Shown here piece by piece: positions 59,190-64,000 of a stretch of 64,000 nt of DNA (the first letter of the stretch is position 1; every line of letters starts with the position of its first letter). The stretch is from a bacterium (GTDB lineage: Bacteria; Verrucomicrobiota; Verrucomicrobiia; Limisphaerales; RI-55). The notes beneath the pieces are model-generated. The model had not been told where the DNA came from, did no database searches, and worked only from the letters and a program-made list of their open reading frames with translations. Position numbers and translations under genes: made by a program. The DNA lies in assembly GCA_016124235.1 (NCBI GenBank), contig WGOC01000019.1, forward strand, positions 62,001 through 126,000, in the 5' to 3' direction.

Positions 59190-60512
59190 TCATTGATTGA
59201 TCGGCGGCGCTTTCCCATTGCGCAACGCGGGCAGCCACACGTCGTCACGTCGGGCGCGAAAGGCCGCCTGCGATCCGTCGTAATCCTGGTGGGCGGAGTG
59301 CGGCAGGATCACAACTTCCTTCGGCGCGGTAACTTGATTTAACGCTGCAAATACACCGGCTGGCGGACAGGTTTCATCGATCAATCCCAGACCGACCAGC
59401 ATCGGGCATTTGATCCGGGAGGCGAAGTTGGCCACGTCGTAATATCGCGCGGCCTGGCGGACTTTTTCCAACTCCTTGCCCTTGGCGTTCCAAATCCAAA
59501 ACGGCCAGCCGGGTTTCCGGCCTACATCCGGCCCGAGCATGTCACAACCTGCCGGCACCAGCGCAAGGCCGGCGGTGACCTTCGGATGCAATGCCGCCGT
59601 GATGAAGGTTTGCAGACCGCCCTGGCTGTCGCCCATCACGACCAACGTTTTGCCGTTCCAGTCCGGTCGTTGCGTGAGATATTCGGCGGCTCGATAACAG
59701 GAAAGATACATGCGGAGGAAGTAACTGGTTTCGCGATCATCATTTCCAATCGCGGGATAATTTCGCAGCGTCGTTGCGGATCTTTCGTCGTAGAAGTCTT
59801 CCGACTCATCGATCGGCAGGTCGTGCGCTTCGATGTTCAAGGTGAGCCAACCCTGTTCGGCCCGACGCGTCACCCAATCCTGCTTGAGACCGTAAACGCC
59901 TGCCCACTGGACAATGAGCAGAGCCGGCAGTTTGTCGCCGTTTTTGGGCCGCGCGAGTTGACCGTGAATCTTGGTGCCGCGAATGTTGTCCATGGTGATC
60001 TTCCAATAACCCACCTCCGGGTCACCACCGTCGGCAACGGTCAATTGTGGGTTGGCCGGCACCGCGGCAAGTTCCTTGAGTTTGGCCTCCCAAAACGCGT
60101 CGAAATCAGCCGGACGTTCCGCGGACAATTGGATCTTTTCCGGTGAAGCGATCGCGCCACCGAGCGCGCGCCAATGGACGGGATTGCCGTCGGCACCCGG
60201 AGAATCCCATTTGACCTCGAGGAGCGCAGTCCCCGGCTTGTCCAGCTTGGTTGTCAATTCGGCTGCGTTGTTCTCAAAATGCAGTTCGCCTTCGGCAATT
60301 GTTTTGAGGTCACCCGACTTGACGTCGTAACGAACGCCCGTTGGCGATTCGTCTCCACGCCAGTCGATCTTCCAATGAACCGTGTCGCCAGCTTGGTAAA
60401 TTCCGTTGGTGTGATCAGTCGAAACGCTCGCCGCCACTTGAAAGGCGGCCGGCGCGATGGATTGCGAGAAGAGGGCGACCAACAGAATGGCAGCGCGACG
60501 GAGGAAAATCAT
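59190..60512 (-). CDS. Secreted acetyl xylan esterase-like alpha/beta hydrolase
   Basis: 440 residues from ATG 60512 with signal AAILLVALFSQSIAPAAF. An N-terminal beta domain (ASVSTDHTNGIYQAGDTVHW) precedes the catalytic part. RPADFDAFWEAKLKELAAVP is the AXE1 (PF05448) entry motif; VVMGDSQGGLQTF carries the nucleophile Ser near 295, GLIDETCPP the Asp near 379 and LPHSAHQDYDG the His near 405, a complete triad. Removes acetyl groups from xylan or related sugars. First gene of the three-gene hemicellulose operon. Confidence 0.9.
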   Translation of the reverse strand: MIFLRRAAILLVALFSQSIAPAAFQVAASVSTDHTNGIYQAGDTVHWKIDWRGDESPTGVRYDVKSGDLKTIAEGELHFENNAAELTTKLDKPGTALLEVKWDSPGADGNPVHWRALGGAIASPEKIQLSAERPADFDAFWEAKLKELAAVPANPQLTVADGGDPEVGYWKITMDNIRGTKIHGQLARPKNGDKLPALLIVQWAGVYGLKQDWVTRRAEQGWLTLNIEAHDLPIDESEDFYDERSATTLRNYPAIGNDDRETSYFLRMYLSCYRAAEYLTQRPDWNGKTLVVMGDSQGGLQTFITAALHPKVTAGLALVPAGCDMLGPDVGRKPGWPFWIWNAKGKELEKVRQAARYYDVANFASRIKCPMLVGLGLIDETCPPAGVFAALNQVTAPKEVVILPHSAHQDYDGSQAAFRARRDDVWLPALRNGKAPPINQ

Positions 60513-60669
60513 TGGGCAATTATGCAGAATCAACCTTGGTCGGCCAGCGCGGAGTGAACCGGTACATTTTGGGGTTTTACTTTTTGAGGGGCAATTGTCC
60601 TGAATGGGAAACGCCGTTCGTCAACAAGTTGAACAACCGATAAAATCGACCTTTAACTCAATCAACATC

Positions 60670-61080
60670 ATGAGCGCCAAACCCAAAGCCAAATCGACCA
60701 AGAAACCCGCGACACCCGCCAGCGTGGTGTGGTTTGAAATCCCGGCCGACGACACCGCCCGGGCCCGCAAATTTTACAACACGCTGTTTGGTTGGAAGAT
60801 GAATCCGATGCCGCACATGGCGGAATATTTTCACATGGACACAGGTGGACCGGACGCTTCACCGGATGGTGGGTTGATGAAACGGATGCACACCTCGCAC
60901 ACGATCACAACCTACATCAGCGTGCCGTCAGTGACCCGCTACATGGCGAAGGTGGAGAAGCTCGGCGGCCAGATCTGCAAGCCGAAGACCGCCGTTCCCA
61001 GCATGGGCTATTTTGCGCTTTGCGTGGACACCGAACACAACACGTTTGCAATCTGGGAGATGAATCCGAAGGCCAAATGA
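60670..61080 (+). CDS. VOC family protein (glyoxalase-like)
   Basis: 136 residues from ATG 60670. After a Lys-rich leader (KPKAKSTKKPATP), SVVWFEIPADDTARARKFYN and TLFGWKMNP are the classic opening of a VOC domain; GYFALCVDTEHNTFAIWEM closes it. Single VOC domain, so it probably dimerises. Such proteins are often called lactoylglutathione lyase-like but the substrate is unknown. Not close to the PhnB-like proteins at 601 and 63147. Confidence 0.9.
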   Translation: MSAKPKAKSTKKPATPASVVWFEIPADDTARARKFYNTLFGWKMNPMPHMAEYFHMDTGGPDASPDGGLMKRMHTSHTITTYISVPSVTRYMAKVEKLGGQICKPKTAVPSMGYFALCVDTEHNTFAIWEMNPKAK

Positions 61081-61155
61081 GGAACTGCGATTTCAGTTCA
61101 TAAATGAACCCAAGTTCCCGCTGACTCACTACTCAACTCAAACCAACTTGCGGAA

Positions 61156-61548
61156 ATGAAATTCACCAAATACTTACCAATCGTTTGCGGTGTCCTGCTG
61201 GGCCTGCTGTTCATCATGGCGGGCGTGGTCGTGCTCTTTAATCTCGTGGATGCACCACCACCACCTGAAGGCACGCCGGCGGCACATTTCTTCGCTGCCT
61301 TCGGTCCAACTGGCTATTTCAAGTTCGTAAAAGTGTTCGAGATTCTGGGTGGTCTATTGGTCATGATTCCTCGCACTCGGAATCTTGGGCTTCTGATTTT
61401 GGGACCCATCCTCGTCAATATTCTGGCCTACGATGTTTTTATCATGAGAGGCACCACTCTTATCGACCCGATGTTGTGGGTGATTGTCGCGATGGCATTT
61501 TATCTTCTGTGGGTGGAGCGAAAGGCGTTCCTCGGGCTGGTCCGTTGA
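61156..61548 (+). CDS. DoxX-like small membrane protein
   Basis: 130 residues, four hydrophobic segments: YLPIVCGVLLGLLFIMAGVV, FVKVFEILGGLLVMIP, LGLLILGPILVNILAYDVFI and MLWVIVAMAFYLLWV. The four-helix layout, with GxxF in the first helix and ILGGLLVMIPRTRNLG, fits the DoxX/DUF417-like family of membrane proteins sometimes involved in redox defence. Follows the VOC gene by 75 bases. A strong terminator lies 150 bases downstream. Confidence 0.75.
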   Translation: MKFTKYLPIVCGVLLGLLFIMAGVVVLFNLVDAPPPPEGTPAAHFFAAFGPTGYFKFVKVFEILGGLLVMIPRTRNLGLLILGPILVNILAYDVFIMRGTTLIDPMLWVIVAMAFYLLWVERKAFLGLVR

Positions 61549-61696
61549 CGACTCGAAGATGGCCTCGCAAGCCAATCGAAGAACCACGGTTGTGAATATT
61601 GACCTGCAACCGGACCGCGTCGCCGATCGGCCAAAGTAACCCGGCAAATTGGCTAAACCGTTTCCTAAACCAGTCGAAACGTTTACTCGTTCCAAA

Positions 61697-61728
61697 ACCA
61701 AAGCCGGGCTGAACAGCCCGGCTTTGGT
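61697..61728. terminator. Strong bidirectional hairpin terminator
   Basis: ACCAAAGCCGGGCT-GAAC-AGCCCGGCTTTGGT: a perfect 14-bp stem and four-base loop, between the converging DoxX-like and fabV genes. The T-rich part is short (GGTCATCTTC), so efficiency in each direction is uncertain, but its position is typical. Confidence 0.85.
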
Positions 61729-61756
61729 CATCTTCGAATTGCTTATTCGTGAGGAA

Positions 61757-62935
61757 TCAAAAAGTCGCGTGCGGTTCGGCCTCTTTTTCGTAGTCCACGC
61801 CGGGCAGACCAAAGCCGAACAGCTTCAAGAATTCTGATCGATAACCGGCGATGTCGGTAACCTCGGCCAAATTCTCGGTCGAAACGCTCGGCCAGAGTTC
61901 CGCGACGGCCTGCTGAATCTCCGGTCGCATTTCCCAGTCGTCCACACGAATGCGACCCTGCTCGTCCGTCGGCGTTGGACTCTCTTGATAAAGCCGCTCG
62001 AACAGTCGATGCATCTGCTCGATGCAACCTTCGTGCAGGCCCTTTTCTTTCATCACCTTGTAGAGAATCGAAATGTAAAGTGGCACGACGGGAATCGCCG
62101 AACTCGCCTGCGTGACGAGTGCCTTGTTGATCGAGACAAACGCCCGGCCGTTCTTCGTGGACAGACGCTTTTGTAGATCGTGAGCCGTTTTTTCCAGGTC
62201 TTCCTTCGCGCGGCCAATCGTGCCGTTGCGATAAATCGCCCACGTGAGGTCCGGGCCGATGTAGGAATAAGCGACGGTCGTGAATCCGTCCGCGAGCACG
62301 TTCGCCGCTTCAAGCGCGTCAATCCACATCCGCCAATCCTCCCCGCCCATGACGGCAACCGTGTCGGCAATGTCCTGTTCATTCGCCGGCTCGATCGAAA
62401 CCGGATTCACGGTGCCCTTGTCCGTATCGACGGTTTTCGAGGTGAACGTTTCACCGACGGGTTTCAAGGTCGACTTGGCCGTGACGCCGGTTTTGGGATG
62501 CGTTCGCCGGGGTGAGGCGAGACTGTAAACGAGGAGATCAATCTGGCCGAGGTCCTCTTTGATGGCGTTAATCGCCTCCTGCTTGATCGCGTCGGAAAAC
62601 GCGTCGCCATTGATGCTGCGCGCGTAAAGTCCTTCCGCCTTGGCGGCTTTCTCAAAAGCAATGGAATTATACCAGCCGGCGGTCCCGAGCTTGTCCGGCT
62701 CGCTGGGACGTTCGAAGAACACACCCAACGTCTTGGCGCCGCCGCCAAACGCGGCCGCGATTCGGGAGGCCAGCCCGTAGCCGGTTGAGCTGCCGACCAC
62801 TAGAACCCGCTTGGGCGCGTTGGCCACCGGGCCTTGTTTTTTGATGTAACCGATCCATTCTTGCACGTGCGCCGCGCAGCCTTCCGGGTGCGCCGTCACG
62901 CAAATAAAGCCGCGAATCTTGGGTTTGATGATCAT
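61757..62935 (-). CDS. fabV: FabV enoyl-ACP / trans-2-enoyl-CoA reductase
   Basis: 392 residues, matching FabV length. [20 protein letters not shown] opens the family; [20 protein letters not shown] is the nucleotide-binding site, [14 protein letters not shown] follows, and [10 protein letters not shown] near 237-246 is the Y-x8-K active-site pair. The last step of fatty acid elongation, reducing the enoyl double bond with NADH; FabV enzymes are naturally triclosan-resistant. Single gene with its own terminator downstream. Confidence 0.96.
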   Translation of the reverse strand: MIIKPKIRGFICVTAHPEGCAAHVQEWIGYIKKQGPVANAPKRVLVVGSSTGYGLASRIAAAFGGGAKTLGVFFERPSEPDKLGTAGWYNSIAFEKAAKAEGLYARSINGDAFSDAIKQEAINAIKEDLGQIDLLVYSLASPRRTHPKTGVTAKSTLKPVGETFTSKTVDTDKGTVNPVSIEPANEQDIADTVAVMGGEDWRMWIDALEAANVLADGFTTVAYSYIGPDLTWAIYRNGTIGRAKEDLEKTAHDLQKRLSTKNGRAFVSINKALVTQASSAIPVVPLYISILYKVMKEKGLHEGCIEQMHRLFERLYQESPTPTDEQGRIRVDDWEMRPEIQQAVAELWPSVSTENLAEVTDIAGYRSEFLKLFGFGLPGVDYEKEAEPHATF

Positions 62936-63146
62936 CGGGCGAGGACAATGTCAGCCGGCCTGCGGTGAATCGAGAAATTTTCCCGCGTCGATTTGTAACC
63001 TTTCGCGGCTTGTCTTGGGCGAAAAATGGTCTGTGATTGGTGTCGCTGATCTTCGACAAAACTTTTTAAAAAAAATTTCTGTCGAATGTCCTGCCCCGGC
63101 GAAACCGTTCGTCTTACCTGCGAACAACGAACATTTGATCAACGAA
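62936..63146. other. Divergent promoter region between fabV and PhnB-like gene
   Basis: About 210 bases without a gene. Holds an A/T-rich stretch (AACTTTTTAAAAAAAATTTC at 63059-63078) that could be a promoter UP element or curved DNA. No operator-like palindrome seen. Confidence 0.3.
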
Positions 63147-63593
63147 ATGAATCCTCCCACCAATTCCACACTCGTCAGTCCTTACCTCTTTTTCGAAGGC
63201 CGTTGCGAAGAAGCGCTAAACTTCTATCAGAAAGCGATCGGAGCAAAACTCCTGTTCAAGATGCATTACAAGGACAGTCCGGATCAGTCGGGCTGCCCGG
63301 CCGGCTCGGGCGACAAGGTGATGCACATGACTTTTCAAGTCGGGCAAACTCTCGTCCTGGCCTCCGACGGACGCTGTTCGGGCAAGACCGATTTTAATGG
63401 ATTCGGTCTGTCATTGACCGTCGCCGATGCGGCTTCTTCCGAGAAATATTTCAAGGCCTTGAGCGAAGGCGGTCAGGTGCAGATGCCGTTGACCAAGACG
63501 TTTTTTTCACCCAGTTTTGGCATGGTGGCCGATCGGTTTGGCGTCATGTGGATGGTTTACGTGCAGGCGCCCAATCCCGGCCAACCCGCTTGA
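63147..63593 (+). CDS. PhnB-like VOC family protein
   Basis: 148 residues from ATG 63147. VSPYLFFEGRCEEALNFYQK followed by AIGAKLLFKMHYKDSP is the typical PhnB start; KVMHMTFQVGQTLVLASDG and FSPSFGMVADRFGVMWMVYV follow. This is the YjdN/PhnB branch, different from the 3-dmu branch of the gene at 601-1086: the fragments in the first 8.6 kb do not match it. Function unknown. Followed by a YCII gene after 64 bases, a pairing common in bacteria. Confidence 0.92.
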   Translation: MNPPTNSTLVSPYLFFEGRCEEALNFYQKAIGAKLLFKMHYKDSPDQSGCPAGSGDKVMHMTFQVGQTLVLASDGRCSGKTDFNGFGLSLTVADAASSEKYFKALSEGGQVQMPLTKTFFSPSFGMVADRFGVMWMVYVQAPNPGQPA

Positions 63594-63657
63594 CGCACCA
63601 AAATTTGTCGCCATTAAAAATTCAAAACTCAATCCGACCCTCAACTCACAATTAACG

Positions 63658-64000
63658 ATGAATCCTGACAATCAAAACGGCTACATGCTCATCTTCCGCG
63701 GCACCGACTGGTACAAAGGTCTTTCGCCAGAACAAATGCAACAAGTCTTCGATCAATGGATGAACTGGTTCAACGGCCTGAAGGAAGACGGCCGCGCGAT
63801 CGCCGGCAATCCGCTCGAGAAGGAAGGCCGAATCGTGTCCGGCAAAAATCGCGTCGTGTCCGACGGCCCGTTCGCCGAGGCGAAGGAAACGATCGGCGGC
63901 TATTTTTTGCTGAACGTGAAGACCATGGACGAAGCCGTCGCCATCGCGAAGGACTGCCCGGGATTGCCGTACGGCATTCGCGTGGAAGTCCGGCCGGTCG
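63658..64000 (+). CDS. YCII-related (DGPF) protein, cut by window edge
   Basis: 114 visible residues from ATG 63658, still open at the window end but probably almost complete because the family is about 115-120 residues. GYMLIFRGTDWYKGLSPEQM, VSDGPFAEAKETIGGYFLLN (the DGPF motif) and EAVAIAKDCPGLPYGIRVEV define the YCII domain, a small ferredoxin-like fold. Often next to PhnB genes and ECF sigma factors; such a sigma gene could follow just outside the window. Confidence 0.93.
   Translation, partial: MNPDNQNGYMLIFRGTDWYKGLSPEQMQQVFDQWMNWFNGLKEDGRAIAGNPLEKEGRIVSGKNRVVSDGPFAEAKETIGGYFLLNVKTMDEAVAIAKDCPGLPYGIRVEVRPV

Noticed and set aside
1..64000. CRISPR arrays, rRNA or tRNA genes
   Set aside because: No regularly spaced direct repeats, and no rRNA or tRNA-like sequences were noticed on reading; a covariance-model scan would settle this.

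Overview
The window looks like a chromosome segment of a free-living member of the Verrucomicrobiota (Pedosphaera/Limisphaerales-like), or at least of the PVC superphylum. The reasons are the very large DUF1587/DUF1592-type secreted cytochrome-like protein (23482-27828), the DUF1549/DUF1553 plus DUF1501 gene pair (51085-55305), the 627-residue GreA-like factor with a long N-terminal extension as in Chlamydiae (46034-47917), a short prepilin-like secreted protein (55517-56242), several Tat-exported enzymes, and abundant secreted polysaccharide-active enzymes. This is inference from gene content; no rRNA or tRNA gene was seen. The base composition is high-GC throughout, apart from a few lower-GC accessory genes.

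Layout. 1-11.3 kb is an accessory mosaic: a PhnB-like gene, an exported dipeptidase, an ArsR-AHSA1-AHSA1 operon with a clear operator, an IS200-like Y1 transposase between palindromic repeats, a DUF262/DUF1524 nuclease, a sugar isomerase-like protein, a trypsin-like protein and an intact UbiD-family decarboxylase. Scattered among them are four 5'-truncated copies of the PhnB gene tail and two separated pieces of a ubiD tail. 11.3-23.4 kb carries secreted proteins, an RlmI-like methyltransferase, purF, a DinG-family helicase whose reading frame contains a complete REP-associated tyrosine transposase, and an EI24/CysZ-like membrane protein. 23.5-38.9 kb carries the large DUF1592 protein, a lyase-like protein, a divergent MBL/TetR pair with two matched operators, a membrane J-domain protein, a serine hydrolase, an SDR, an AbiJ-like candidate defence protein, a Gfo/Idh/MocA oxidoreductase, a TlpA-like protein and a NUDIX hydrolase. 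39.1-45.7 kb is a co-directional run: PQQ beta-propeller, HemN-like radical SAM, beta-helix protein, chorismate-lyase-like protein and a flavin-dependent halogenase-like enzyme. 46-51 kb is housekeeping: GreA-like, RsmB-like, PolX. 51-60.5 kb is the DUF1501/DUF1549 operon, a prepilin-like protein, an HExxH membrane protein and a compact hemicellulose operon (esterase, GH5-like, GH43). 60.6-64 kb has VOC, DoxX, FabV, PhnB and a YCII protein that runs off the edge.

The most unusual content is structural. Short palindromic elements of several unrelated families occur across the window, and three of them sit in frame inside conserved genes (ubiD, the dinG-like gene, the DUF1592 gene) without breaking the reading frame. 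In the dinG-like gene the palindromic elements bracket a whole RAYT transposase, giving one 1001-residue open frame. Separately, truncated gene tails sharing a common 3' end (PhnB) and a split ubiD tail document repeated rearrangement in the first 10 kb.
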